From: Meghimatium bilineatum
Lineage: Eukaryota > Mollusca > Gastropoda > Stylommatophora > Philomycidae
Length of the DNA: 64,000 nucleotides
NCBI GenBank assembly: GCA_034231615.1
Contig: CM067322.1
Span: forward strand, 51,280,456 to 51,344,455
Reading direction: 5' to 3'
Shown here: positions 1 to 11,001 of the stretch, piece by piece
Numbering within the stretch: position 1 is the first letter of the stretch
Layout of the letters: each line of letters opens with the position of its first letter
Program-made: the position numbers and the translations under genes
Notes under the pieces: model-generated
What the model was told of the DNA's origin: nothing
What the model saw: the letters and a program-made list of their open reading frames with translations, nothing else
Databases searched by the model: none

Positions 1-165
1 TGTGTCTAATGATTATCACATATTAACTAACAAAATATGGCGCTAACAAAATGTGTCTAATATAAACTACCAAATATTAACTAACAAAATGTGTTTAATG
101 ATTACCAAATATTAACTAATAAAATGTGTAATGAAAAACTACCAAATATTAACTACTAAAAGTGT
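1..165. repeat. Short AT-rich tandem repeat at window edge
   Basis: Four to five imperfect copies of a roughly 35-40 bp unit built on 'ACCAAATATTAACTAACAAA' followed by 'ATGTGTCTAATG'. The array runs into the left edge, so its true length is unknown. No coding potential. Confidence 0.75.
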
Positions 166-660
166 AACTGTCAAATAGAAATAATATTTTAGCATGTAGG
201 CCTAACCATTGTTCCTAGTACACACATAATCTAAACTGTTGATGGAGTAAGAAACATAGAGCTATCGGTAAATCCTTCCATCGAAACAATAAAGAATTGT
301 ACTGCTAGTCTCCTGATGAAAGATGTGTATAAAAGTGCATCCGTGGGCTGGAGTGACAAGAAAATTGTTTATGTGATCACTGTAAACTATCTAATGCTGC
401 ATTAAATCGTAAAATGTCAATAAGGGTCATCCCAAATTGTCTCTCTAAGCTGTTGTGGAAATATTCTGGTGCCTGTGGAATAAAAATTACAATACAACTG
501 AGTTATCATCTGTTACATTATTGATATGTTGCTGGATGTGTCATTTACAAAACATTAGAATATCAGTCAAGTTGCACTCAAAATATGATCAGTAAAATAT
601 AACTGCAGCAAAACTGTAATCTAACAGGCAAAACTTGGGAACATTATAATAAAGCTTTGC
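166..660. other. No gene seen
   Basis: AT-rich sequence with no open frame of note, no splice-bounded exon and no recognisable repeat. It precedes the 5'-truncated RTE-like element. Confidence 0.5.
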
Positions 661-663
661 TAA

Positions 664-2023
664 TCACTACTCCCCAAGAGTGACTCCGTCAAACTCACTA
701 AGAAAGGCGACCCCTCAGACTGCAACAACTGGTGGGGTATCACCCTATTATCAGTCATAGGCAAGGTCTTCCTAAGCATCATATTGGAAAGATTAAAGAA
801 TGCTGTTGATAAACTACTCAGAGAAGAACAAGCAGGCTTTAGATCAGCTCGCTCCTGCACAGACAACATATTTTCTCTTCGCATCATCATTGAAGAATCA
901 CTCGAATTTCAATCCCCGCTCATAATCAACTTTGTTGACTTTGAAAAAGCATTTGATAGTCTTCATCGGCCTACGTTATGGAATATTCTACAGCAATACG
1001 GTTTTCCTACTAAAATAATCAATGTTATAAAGGCATTTTACACCAACTCACATTGCTGTGTTCAAACAAACACTGAGAAGTCAGAATGGTTCCAAATTGT
1101 TACGGGCGTTAAACAGGGATGCATCATGTCCCCATTACTTTTCTGCGTCACTATTGATTGGGTCATGAGAAAGAGCACTGAAAATGAGCTGACAGGAATA
1201 AAATGGATTAATAATACCGTTCTCGAAGATCTTGACTACGCAGATGACCTGGCCCTTATGAGTGCAAACCACACAGATGCTCAATCTAAGCTTGACAATC
1301 TCCAACACTACTCAAATCAGATAGGGTTGAAAATCAACACATCAAAAACTCATATACTAGATTTTACGAGATCCAACGACAACATAGAAATTCAAAATGT
1401 TCCATTATTAAAAGTCAACAATTTTACATATTTAGGCACCAATCTAGCATTGGATGGAGACTCATCAAAAGAAATTTTACGCCGTATTGCCCTTGCAGCG
1501 GGTGCTTTCAATAAACTATGCAACATCTGGACGTCAAACAGACTAAGAAACACCACAAAACTCAAGTTGTTTAACTCCAACATCATCCCTATTCTATCAT
1601 ATGGATGCGAAAGTTGGAAAGCCACAAAAGCCACAGATAAAAGACTCGACTCCTTTGAAAACAAATGCCTACGTACCATTCTGAACGTTAAGTGGAGTGA
1701 CTTTAAATCTAACACTACTATAAGAGAGGAAAGCAAACAAACCTATATATCTTCCTTCATTAGACAAAAGCGTTGGACTTACATCGGCCATGTTCTCAGA
1801 ATGAATAGCCTAAGAATTCCCCAACAAACACTATATTGGGTGCCACCTGGAGTAAGAAGAAGAGGGAGACCTAGAGAAACTCTATGAAGAACCATTAATA
1901 GAGAAGGCATATCAATGAACCTAAACAACACGTAACAATTGAAAGACTTGGCAACACAAAGACAGAAATGGAAGGCTATGGTTTCTGCCCTATGCGCCGC
2001 CTATGGCCCTGGAGGAACATAAC
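664..2023 (+). pseudogene. RTE-like non-LTR retrotransposon, 5'-truncated reverse transcriptase
   Basis: The frame shows RT motifs in order: 'EEQAGFRSARSCTDNI', 'VDFEKAFDSLHR' (motif A), 'GVKQGCIMSPLLF' (motif B), 'DYADDLALMS' (catalytic motif C near 1240), then the thumb 'FTYLGTNLALDGDS' and the typical RTE C-terminus 'YGCESWKATK', 'ENKCLRTIL', 'RWTYIGHVLRM', 'RRRGRPRETL'. A TGA at 1885-1887 replaces the expected Trp of the family's E-T-W-R-R-T motif; the same frame continues to 'YGPGGT' near 2020. The endonuclease half is missing, so insertion was 5'-truncated. Inactive, but the RT core is well preserved. Assignment to the RTE group comes from motif resemblance, without a search. Confidence 0.85.
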
Positions 2024-2234
2024 AAAACATATCACTACTGCCATATACAATAGCACAAAACATGATGTTTTGACCAAAAGGCATTTATCAATAACAAAAT
2101 GTAACATACAATGAGTAAGAAACTGCACTGTCAATGTTCAAATAATAATGGCTAGATGAGATAAATCAGTATGTCCAGAAGAGTATATATGATAAAGAAA
2201 TAGAACGACAGAGATTAAACAAAACCAAACAGAA

Positions 2235-2515
2235 AATTGGCAGAACATCAAGTGATAATGACAAATGAAACAAACAGAAAAATGACAAAACATAACAGTA
2301 TACTTTTGCTACTGCAAGTTTTCCTGTGATGGAGTGCAGGGAGGCTTTCTATGGGATGCAGAAATAAAGACCACTTTGCCATAGCAGACATTGCATCATG
2401 TACAGGAAGAATTTTTATTGTATCTCCAAAAGAAAAATCCTGTCTCAATCGTGGATTTAACCCAGACCTCAAGGGTCTGAGAACGACATTTTAACCACAC
2501 GGCCATGCGCTCCAC
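2235..2515 (-). mobile_element. tRNA-derived SINE, copy 1
   Basis: On the minus strand the head reads like a tRNA gene (Leu/Ser-like long form): A box 'TGGCCGTGTGGTTAAAA' near 2500 and B box 'GGTTTAAATCC'-like sequence ('GGGTTAAATCCACGA') near 2455. The tRNA-unrelated body and tail have a second copy at 37455-37680 with the shared phrases 'TTTATTTCTGCATCCCA' and 'CTGCACTCCATCACAG'. These are internal Pol III promoter elements of a SINE; the sequence is too diverged to be a working tRNA. Confidence 0.7.
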
Positions 2516-4379
2516 ATAACTGTATATCTGCACAAAAGAATGACAGATGCTAATCTTCAAGGGCTGTAGTGGGGCTATGGTAGGATAATCCAGCAAGAGG
2601 AAAATCTTGCCTCTATTTCTGTATCTCTGGGGCATCCAAGAATGATATACATATCTTCATTCTGTATCCTGTCAAGTCTATCAATCTGCATTGAGCTAAG
2701 GGTCAGAATTACTTAACATACTCTATAACAGACAGAACTAGCCCTGGATATAACAGTGCAAAAAGTTGTTGTTCACAAAAATAACAGTAGCCACCCCTAT
2801 TGCTGTCAACTCCTTTTGAGCTTTGAGGATTGTGTACTTTGGATGCTCATTAAAACACTAAAATCTGTCAAACAGCACTCCAAGGTATTTTAAAGGTGAA
2901 AGACTTAGTTAGTTTTACAAAGTACAGAAGATTCATTCTGATTATGCAGTGTTTTTTTTCCCAAAACCACATAATCCCATAGTGGAAGTTTTTTTTGGGT
3001 ATGAAAAAAAATTCTCTGGTTCTATTCATGTTTTTTCAGTTGTATCATCAATTGTTGTGTCCAAATCCAAAAGACTAAACCATTATATCTTCTTATTTCC
3101 TGGTATGTGGAAGGTCTGACCAGACCAACCATCATACAACAACACAGCCACCTAATAGATGACATGCATATGTAGTGAAGCTATCCTACCACACATATTT
3201 ACAATTACATTTAGATTTTTACCTCCCTTGAGTAAAAGATTTATCAAATATTTCAAGTTCTCAAAGATTTCATTGCATAATGATGAGAGTTAGAGTCTTC
3301 CAAGAATGGAAAAGATCTCTGGAGGAACCTGTATACCCCCCCCCTTTCATATCATAAAAATATATGAGAGCTATTGATCATAATTACTTAAGATTGAAAT
3401 AAACAAACAATACATCTCCATCTTCAGCAACACACACAGACAAAAATACATGTCTGTCTGTTAGGCTGTTTGCTCTGTAAACACCTGCAAAGTTTAGACA
3501 TAATATTTGAGAGACAATACAAGTTGGAAGCACATATCAACCAATCATTAACAGAATTTTGTGTGCCTTGAAGAATGGAATGAGAGTTGATAAATTGATG
3601 ACTTTCTGTAAAATGATGCGGGATGTCAGTTGTTATTTTTGTTTGGTGATAAAGGATTTTGGAGAGGAGACAGGAACCTCTTGAGTAAAATTTTGCTCAT
3701 TAAAATGCTACAATTGGAGTATCAGTATAATATTAATAATGTCTTTTTGTGTTCTAATGAGCTGAAAGTCAACTGCGAGATCGGGGTTACTTAATAAGAT
3801 CAGAAACAGATAATATTTATATTTTTGTCACAATATGATCTAATCTGATGATCTACAATGTATTACCCTGTGATACTATGAGTATTATTATTATTATTAT
3901 TATGAATATTCAGTTAGTTTTGCTGGAGTGACTCTACAGCCTTTATTTCTGTGTTTATACTAGAAATAGTTGTCTTGCATGCATTGTTTCATTTTGACTA
4001 GATTTCTTATGGATCCATCTGTACATACATCAACATCTTTATCTAACCTATATAGAAATTTATATTTATGTATATTTGAAAGCAGAAGAAATCCAATGTT
4101 TCTCACCATTTCTCTCATTCTCTTAAGCTGCCAGATAAGCTGTCCATCAATTTGTGAGAAAACTGTTGTTAACCTGGGGAGTAATAATAGTTAAGTTAGG
4201 ATGCAAAAGACATGAAATCTCTGGAATCAATATCTCTCACAAATGTTTCACAGTGGTACAAATTCCAATAATTTTGCCAAATCAGGACTTTTACAATTGT
4301 TGTTTGTCCATCACAAGTCATGATGACCATTAGCTAATTCCACTTTAGGAAATTATTAATTATAATTGAACTAACTGAA
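2516..4379. other. No gene seen; faint retroelement trace
   Basis: Low-complexity AT-rich DNA, probably downstream or intronic to the minus-strand TIR gene. The minus strand at about 4008-4020 reads 'VDVCTDGSIRN', resembling the first catalytic motif of a retroelement RNase H, but nothing around it is convincing. The rest of the TIR gene's C-terminal SAM-like segment was looked for here and not found. Confidence 0.4.
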
Positions 4380-4384
4380 CCAAC

Positions 4385-4455
4385 TGAAATTAACAACACA
4401 AGAGACAGAGAATTGTGGAGAAGCATGATCGCCTACACCACTTGGCATGGACCTT
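4385..4455 (+). pseudogene. 3' tail of an RTE-like element
   Basis: Short stretch reading 'RELWRSMIAYTTWHGP', matching the last residues of the RTE-like copy ending at 24081 ('RELWRAMITYASRHGT') and the tail at 51840-51905. Only the extreme 3' end is present. Confidence 0.55.
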
Positions 4456-4963
4456 GATTGATTGATTTAGTTTCTTCAAATTTGTGACCAAATGGCTATT
4501 TGTAGGATCTTGCTTGGCTTCACTAGTCACAATATCTTGCTTTTATCAATGCTAATTTAGTATGGTGATGCATGTCCACGCAGCAACTATATGAGACTGG
4601 AGTAGGAAGTGTAAATATCAGTTATGTGACAGGCTATTCATGATTGGCGTGTCTGATGCCATTTAGAACAATATTGATAGGTTACAAAACAATGTAATGG
4701 TCATTTTAATTTTGATAATACTTTTGAGGTTTTTTAAGCACCCTCATACCTATCCATTTAAAATTTACCTGACCACAATGGTTGAAGTTGTCACAAGTAC
4801 AACTGTTAAAAAAAGGAAAAAGTTTGTCAACACAAGGCTTTTCATGTTAGAACTTAGAGATCTACCCATAGTTAAAATATTGCTATTATTACTTCCATAA
4901 CTGCTGTTGCAACTATCATCAACAATATTTATCTACACCTTCCACGAAGTCAAAACTGTTCAC

Positions 4964-5135
4964 CTTTGCAGCCCTTTGGAAACTAGCCAACTTTCCACAT
5001 TCTCATTACTCATGGAAGCTACTGCTGCAGCATTGCTGTTGCTATAAGGAGTTGATGGAGAACTGCCAATTACAGATGAACTGTTGGCTGCTGTAGTTAC
5101 TGCTTGTGTCATATCATGAAAGGCAAAATCTTCAT
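4964..5135 (-). CDS. ARM-TIR gene exon: Ser/Asn-rich linker and start of SAM-like segment
   Basis: Acceptor 'CTCCTACAG' precedes the exon and donor 'AAAG|GTGAAC' follows at 4963. The 172 bp encode a low-complexity Ser/Asn/Ala/Thr linker and then 'ENVESWLVSKGLQ'. The pattern 'V-x-x-W-L-x-x-K-G-L' is how SAM domains commonly begin, so a SAM-like C-terminus is likely but its remainder is not found. The exon enters in phase 1, whereas the TIR exon at 9450 leaves in phase 0, so at least one intervening exon is unseen or this exon belongs to another transcript. Confidence 0.65.
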
Positions 5136-5589
5136 CTGTAGGAGACAAACAAAAGTGGGTTCTAGAATTGATAACAGAGAAGACTACAGTAAATCTATAT
5201 ACTATAATATTATATAACACTATAATATACTATTATCTATATAATATATAGGCCTACTAAATCAGAAAAAAGCAAAGCACAAAGTATGCTAATTCTACAC
5301 ATATAACAAGACTCAATGGTTTCACAAAAACATCTATTAAAAGTTAAGTAGAGCTAGATTGCTGCATCAATAAAAATACCATTTAAAAACCTATGATAAA
5401 AGATAAAAAATATAACAGGAATACCTCCTATGTTGCGGCCACCAATGTGAACTTTATCAAGAAATAAAATACAACAAGCAGAAATATTGAATTAAAAAAA
5501 TATAATAATAAACAAACTAGGACACCCTAACTAAGTGCTTAGCATTAATGGAAGTCTTCACTAACTTCAACCACTGCCTGTGTGCCCAG
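5136..5589. other. Intron, no gene seen
   Basis: AT-rich intronic sequence. A trace near 5430-5480 ('GAACTTTATCAAGAAATAAA') resembles the tail phrase of the fold-back repeat at 10 kb, suggesting an old interspersed-repeat tail. Confidence 0.4.
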
Positions 5590-5594
5590 TCATT

Positions 5595-5785
5595 ACCTAA
5601 TATTTCTTAGCATGCTCATTGAGTCACTTAATATTTCTTAGCATGCTCATTGAGTCACTTAATATTTCTTAGCATGCTCATTGAGTCACTACTTAATATT
5701 TCTTAGCATGCTCATTGAGTCACTTAATATTTCTTATCATGCTCATTGAATCACTTAATATTTCTTAACATGCTCATTGAGTCAC
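5595..5785. repeat. 31-bp minisatellite, six copies
   Basis: Six near-identical copies of a 31 bp unit, 'CACTTAATATTTCTTAGCAT' followed by 'GCTCATTGAGT'. Each contains the palindrome GCATGC. It lies in an intron of the ARM-TIR gene; a G-run (about 5830-5852) follows immediately. Confidence 0.9.
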
Positions 5786-6215
5786 TAAGAAAGCATAGGG
5801 CATACATGAGTATACAGGTCTGTAGATAAGGGGGGTTGGGGGGGGGGGGGAATTCAACCTCCCTCTCTCTTTGCAACTATTGAACATATCTTTTAGTACT
5901 AGAAACATGGCCAAAAAAACCTTCTCTCCCACTAGTGATTTTTCAGAAAAAGGCAAAAGGGTAATAAAATTTAACATCAAACAGAAGATCTGACTCACAA
6001 AAATGTACAATTAACCTTTTTTTAAAATAGGTAAAACATTTCCCATTCCTTCCTTGAGGAGAACATATTTACAGCTGAGTCATACTACTTGCAGTCATGC
6101 CAAAAGCACTGCTTTCTTCTGTCATAATAAAGGAGTTTAGATCTGACTAAGAAATGAACATTCTCAGGTGAATAACTTAAGATATTAAAAAAAATGATCG
6201 ATACAAAATAATTGT
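5786..6215. other. Intron, no gene seen
   Basis: Contains a G-homopolymer tract near 5830-5852 and otherwise unremarkable AT-rich sequence. A possible missing exon between the TIR and SAM-like exons was sought here without success. Confidence 0.4.
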
Positions 6216-6385
6216 CTATTGTCTATCCCCAGGTGAATGATTGTTGATTGCATTCACACTTGCCGTTAAGCGTAAGGGTGGGAGCTTAAGCTGTCGTTCC
6301 AAGGCCAGATGTGTCACGAGGTTGCATTTAGTCCATGTTTGTTCAAGGCTATCTTGATGTTTTCTATCCACCGTTATCCACCTGA
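6216..6385 (-). pseudogene. 3' tail of an RTE-like element, copy 2
   Basis: On the minus strand this matches the 3' end of the element at 11274-12716: both read '...AINNHSPGDRQ' and 'LALERQLKLPPLRLTASVN'. The two copies share the terminal sequence 'CACCTGGGGATAGACAATAG'. It abuts an oppositely oriented I-like fragment. Confidence 0.8.
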
Positions 6386-7608
6386 CCGAAAAGACAGGCA
6401 AAATGGTGGAATTCTGACACTTGTTAAAAACAATATCAGCGCATGTTAGCTGGAAGTATATATGGAGGGGGCAGAGTACCAGATGCTCCACCTAAAAACA
6501 GACAGTGAAGAATTCCATCTCCTGAACTACTACTGCCCAAATGATAGACCATTGGCACTAGACACAATACCTGAAAAAGAGAGACTTATGGTGTGTGATG
6601 ACTTCATCAGCCACTCTCAGAGCTGGGGCTACGATCAAATGGACAACATATGTGAGAAACTTGAGAGCTGGCAGGATGAAAATAATCTCATTCTTATTAA
6701 CCAGCCAGCAGACTCACCACCCTCTACCCGAGAGCATGGCACACCACCTCTACACCAGACCTGGCATTCAACTCACCAGGCCTGGAATGGAACATCACAC
6801 GTGTCGTTGGAAAGCAGTTTGGGGGTAGTGACCACAGACCAGTATTTCTGGAAATCCACAATGAATTTACCAAGGACAGCAGCACGCTTACTAGGTGGAA
6901 CTATAAGAGGGCAGACTGGAAAATGTAACAGCATTTAACCAGTGTTCTAGCTAAGGACATGAACTTGGACAAAGACATCAATAGAGCAGTGAGTGAATTT
7001 AATAGATGTATACTACATGCTGCTAGTAAAACCATACCCAGGGAGGCACTCAAAAACTACAAACCCTACTGGAATGATGAACTGGAAAAGCTGCAACACA
7101 AGATGGAAACATCTAGACAGCAGGCAGATAACAGATCAGCCGAGAACACCACAACAAATATCAGCAAACAAAGGCTAAATTTCAAAGAGCCAAGTTACAA
7201 GCCAGACGGAGCAGCTGGAAAGAAAAAACAGAGTCATTGAACCTAGAAAGAAATACTAGGAAATTATGGAAACTTGTAAAGCAACTAAATAATGAAAGTA
7301 CAGGGAGAAATACAAGGGTCACACGTTATAAAGATAGAAACATTATAATAGGTAAACATGCAGCAGATTACTTTGTAGATTCCTTTGCAGAAGACAATAA
7401 TGTCAAAGTTAGCCCGGACAAACAACAGGAGGTTCGAGAGAACCAGCAAAACAATGAACAAGGCGAACTTATACCTGAAGTCATGGAGGCACCAATCACA
7501 ATGAAAGAACTGGAGTATGCTATATCCAAATTGAAAATGAAAAAGTCCCCAGGAGCTGATGGAGTGTCCAATGAAATGATTAAAAACCTGGGAACTGATG
7601 CCATGTCA
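6386..7608 (+). pseudogene. I/Ingi-like retrotransposon fragment: endonuclease to start of RT
   Basis: Protein-level match to the long element at 45-49 kb. The endonuclease part shows 'VCDDFISHSQSWGYDQMD' (family form has GDFNSHS) and then 'ENNLILINQPADSPP'. After frame changes it continues as 'RWNYKRADW'-like sequence, 'IPREALKNYKPYWNDELEKL', 'RNTRKLWKLVKQLNNES' and the pre-RT motif 'KMKKSPGADGVSNEMIKNLG' near 7535-7595. It stops abruptly near 7605 before the RT palm. At least two frameshifts; inactive. Right after the break, RNase H sequence of the same kind of element runs on the opposite strand. Confidence 0.8.
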
Positions 7609-8090
7609 CCTTGCTTCTAAGATTGCTTGTAGCTGCCATGTAGTTTGTTGATAATTTTCTAGTAGCGATTGAGAGTTCTATTTTTAGGGTGTTTGGTATA
7701 GATGTTTGTATCCCAGCTCATCTTCTCTTTATTGCATTCTCTGATGATCCATCTGTGAAGACATGAATCTACAGTAAACTGAGGTATTAGTTGTCTGGGT
7801 GATAAATTGCTTTTACTTTGAGAGCAGTAGGAATTTCTGTAGTTTTGCTCTCAATTACCACAATTGTAAATTTTGCAGTATATGTGGGTGATGTGTTTGA
7901 ATAGTTAACATGATGGCAAATGGTCAGAATAAATAATAGATTAACTGACCAAGGTTTGGGTTGTGATTTTGTCCTGTTGGGTGAGCTGGCTTGCCTCTTC
8001 CTCTCAACTCCTTGAGCAAACCCTGGAGGAAAGTGAGAATGGTTGATATTTTCAGATTTATCAGAATCGTCAACAGCCAACATAAATTGT
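7609..8090 (-). pseudogene. I/Ingi-like RNase H fragment, opposite strand
   Basis: The minus strand around 7660-7760 reads 'IHVFTDGSSENAIK' and then 'LSIATRKLSTNY', aligning with 'THAYTDGSATNAI' and 'LAIATGKLSTNF' in the element at 48 kb. Upstream on the same strand (to about 8083) is an open frame with 'HFPPGF' and 'IYHPDN', resembling the linker before RNase H. A short insertion with stops separates the two. Inactive. Confidence 0.6.
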
Positions 8091-8369
8091 TGGATTATAC
8101 CTTCAACTTCACTATCAATACTCAGGGAGACCTGCTAGTGTAGTGGCAAAGTCACTCGTCCACAGATCTTGTGACAAACATTATAATTTACACATCACAT
8201 GGTTTGCACCAAAAAAAATTTCTGTTGTCGAACCAGCTGAGGGCATCCTACTTCCAGCAGTCAGTTATTTTCATCAACATAGCTGTCATCCATTGGCTAC
8301 TACTTCAAAGTTTACTGTCAAGTGTTCATTATTATTTTCAATTTTACAACGAATAGAAAAGGTAATCCT

Positions 8370-8640
8370 ATTTATTAGTTATTTGTCTATAACTTCACTG
8401 TCAGAAACTAGTCGTTTGTCTATAACTTCACTGTCAGAAGTTAGTTATTTGTATATAACTTCACTGTCAGAAGTTTGCTATTTGTCTTCAACTTCAGAAC
8501 CAAAAGTTAGCTATTTGTCTGTAACTTCACTGTCAGAAGTTATTTAGTTGCCTCCAGCTTGACAGGTCAGAAGTTAGTTTAGACCAAATGATCTATAACT
8601 TCAAAACTAGAAGTTAGTTATTAGTCTTCAACTTCCCTGT
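8370..8640. repeat. 33-bp minisatellite
   Basis: Seven to eight imperfect copies of a 33 bp unit containing 'TAACTTCACTGTCAGAAGTT' followed by 'AGTTATTTGTCTA'. Because 33 is a multiple of three, the array translates as a serine-rich repeat on the plus strand, but there is no splice or homology support for coding. Confidence 0.85.
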
Positions 8641-9449
8641 GAACAGTAATTACATCAGTTGCTGTTGCTTCAATTGCTAGGAGCTACGAGTGATTTGTTC
8701 ATGCTACTTATCTGGGGCTAAAAGTAAAATTCCATTGACTGACATAAGAAACAATAGTGACAAAAAGTCAAACTTCCTTGAGGCTATGTCCAGCTATGTG
8801 ACAGAGAAATACAGAGTATGTTTCAGTAGAACAAGGTACCAGGCCCAAACCTTGCTGCAGTCAAATTTGCATTCAGACCATTCATAAAACAATGGCAACC
8901 TAATGAAATATTTATAATGTCTAGTAAACCCCTGTAGCCACAAAAATGATGGGTTGATTATTGCATCCTGAATAGTAAAGGTCTATGCTATCAACTTTCT
9001 TTATTTTGTTCACGACTTGATGTCTACACCATCAGACAGGTCTTTTGGATGAACACCACCGTTGTCTGAAGCTTCTCTTTGGTTCCATATATCTTTACTT
9101 GCAAGGTTGCAACATTAGGCTATCTCTAAATTTTTTATTCTGGGGGCAGTTCTGCAGAATATATTCAGAGGCCTGTTCATCTGTTCCACAAGTGCACAGT
9201 GTGTATACTACATGTATATGCATACTCTAAATTTATGATTGTGTATATATATGTACAAACCATTGCAACTCTCACTTCTCAACTACCAAAGAAATTAATA
9301 CCTATCTTATGTTGAATGAATCTAAGCCAGTCATATATATTTTCAATATATTTTTATTTCTGACTTCTATTGATTTTTGTTTTCCAGATGTAACTAATTT
9401 GTTGGAATATTATCATCATAAATTATCAGAATCAGCTATTGCCACATAC
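8641..9449. other. Intron, no gene seen
   Basis: Intron of the ARM-TIR gene between the last TIR exon and the SAM-like exon. No repeat, RNA gene or convincing exon was recognised. Confidence 0.4.
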
Positions 9450-9598
9450 CTGTAATGGTTTCTCATACGGATATTTGCCACTGAAATCAAAGAAAAGTTT
9501 TGCACCCAATATCGCACCCAGCCAGCCATCAGGCCGATATCTAGACTGCATCATGAGTGGGATGTAATCTTTCCTCAGCTGAAATGTATACTCTGCCT
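9450..9598 (-). CDS. ARM-TIR gene exon: C-terminal part of TIR domain
   Basis: 149 bp, acceptor 'CTGGCAACAG' and donor 'CAG|GTATGT', phase 1 to 0. It encodes, after a split Glu codon, 'AEYTFQLRKDYIPLMMQ', 'RYRPDGWLGAILGAK' and 'FFDFSGKYPYEKPLQ'. The R-K-x-x-I-P-L-M ... P-D-G-W-L-G pattern is characteristic of the ARM-TIR proteins of molluscs and cephalochordates (family knowledge). It forms the end of the TIR domain with exons 11143-11002 and 19419-19325. No lesion is seen. Confidence 0.92.
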
Positions 9599-9804
9599 CT
9601 GTTGCCAGTTACAAAAAGAAATGTTAAGTATGAGCTAAATTTAGCCATATAATTAACAAGACACCTGCATCAACAACATGGAAAATAACAACAAGAAAGA
9701 AAATAACACAGGATCCCATCAAACAGTGTTCTTAGAGAATAGTTAATTAGTCAATTTGGTTGGTTAGTCAATCTGACTGACAGACTTATTATGTGATCAT
9801 TTAT

Positions 9805-9922
9805 TTGCTGAGATCCATGCAGTCTCTGCCAGATTTGATGATTATATGAAACAGCTTTTTTTATGTGCAGGAATCCATGCTATCTCTGCCAGACTTGATG
9901 ATTATATGAACAGTTTTTTTGG
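9805..9922. repeat. About 65-bp direct repeat, two copies, plus diverged copies at 10230-10375
   Basis: The phrase 'GATGATTATATGAA' ... 'CAGGAATCCATGCTATCTCT' recurs at about 9815, 9880, 10250 and 10320. The fold-back element at 9924-10192 sits inside this short tandem array, suggesting insertion into it. Confidence 0.65.
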
Positions 9923-9923
9923 T

Positions 9924-10192
9924 AAATGCAAATAAAGTAAATAGGTTACTAGAAAACTATCAATATAAAATAATAAAATATCGAAAATAACAATTAAAAA
10001 AAGAACAAATACAATTGTCAACGTGTCGGTCCAATTGTGACCTTTATCAAGACAACAAGAACAGTTAAGAACAAAAAACCATAACGAATATATTTGTATT
10101 TGTTCTTTTTTTTATTATTATTTTCTATATTTTATTATTTTATATTGATAGTTTTCTAGTAACCTATTTACTTTATTTGCATTTACCTCTAT
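9924..10192. mobile_element. Fold-back (hairpin) element with about 80-bp arms
   Basis: The left arm (from about 9926, 'GCAAATAAAGTAAATAGGTT') is complementary to the right arm (ending near 10189, 'AACCTATTTACTTTATTTGC'), with imperfect pairing for roughly 80-85 bp. The spacer is about 85-90 bp and contains 'GTGACCTTTATCAAGACAAC'. A related sequence near 40480-40560 continues similarly ('TTAGTAACCTGTTTACCTCA'). This fits a fold-back transposon or two copies of one repeat inserted tail to tail; no target duplication was confirmed. Confidence 0.65.
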
Positions 10193-10375
10193 TTGTATGG
10201 TTACTGCAGCACTTCCTTTTTGTCGGACATCCTCCGATATTTGAGTTATTTAATGAACAGTTTTTTTGTATGTGCAAGAATCCATGCTACCTCCACTAAC
10301 ATGATGATTAGGCTTATATGAACAGATTTCTGTATGTGCAGGGATCCCTGCTGACTGGCAGACATAATGTATATG

Positions 10376-11001
10376 TGAGTATCATCTTAGCTTTATTTTG
10401 AGAGCCTCTGTAATATAGTATATAATTCACTTGTCTGTTAACCATGTGATCAGGGTTTGAGTTAACTAATCATTTATGGCATGCAAAAAACCTTTGGTTA
10501 ACCAAACAAATAAGAAATAACATATTTTTAACAATTTATTTTCGTATTTCAATAAAAATGTCAGTATTTTGCACCCAAAACAAAAACTCCCCAAAAACCC
10601 CACAAATTTGTTAAAATTTGTCATTTTTTGTCCATCAATAGGAACAAATTGTCTGCATTAGTAGTAATTACTGAATATATAACAACCAAATGACATTTTT
10701 TGTAAAAAAAAAACACCCAAAAAAGCACATTTTGTGAGTGTGTGCCGAAATCCATATGAATGCACAGAATCCGTACTAGTTGACAACTATGGATGATTGA
10801 CGAATGGAACCATCTCCACGAAGTATGTGCTGAAGGCAACAATAGACAGACTGCTTCTGGTCACCAAATGACTAGGCAGCGAGCATATATGGGTAAAATC
10901 ATGTTTTCACTAGACTCATTTTATTTTATTCCACAATTCTCAGAAATCAATCACACAATTCTCAGAAATAAATCACAAAATTCTCTGCACACAAGACTTA
11001 C
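10376..11001. other. Intron, no gene seen
   Basis: AT-rich intronic sequence between two TIR exons. Nothing beyond short poly-A/T runs and a small repeat ('CACAATTCTCAGAAATCAAT', about 10930-10985). Confidence 0.4.

Noticed and set aside
2435..2515. Functional tRNA gene
   Set aside because: Cloverleaf positions are too diverged and the sequence continues into a SINE body with a second genomic copy.
7787..8083. Independent small host gene on the minus strand
   Set aside because: Its position directly upstream of a TDGS-type RNase H block on the same strand and weak resemblance to the element's linker make retroelement origin more likely.
6386..8090. Twin-priming 5' inversion of one I-like element
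   Set aside because: The order of direct and inverted parts is opposite to that produced by twin priming; separate insertions or later inversion fit better.
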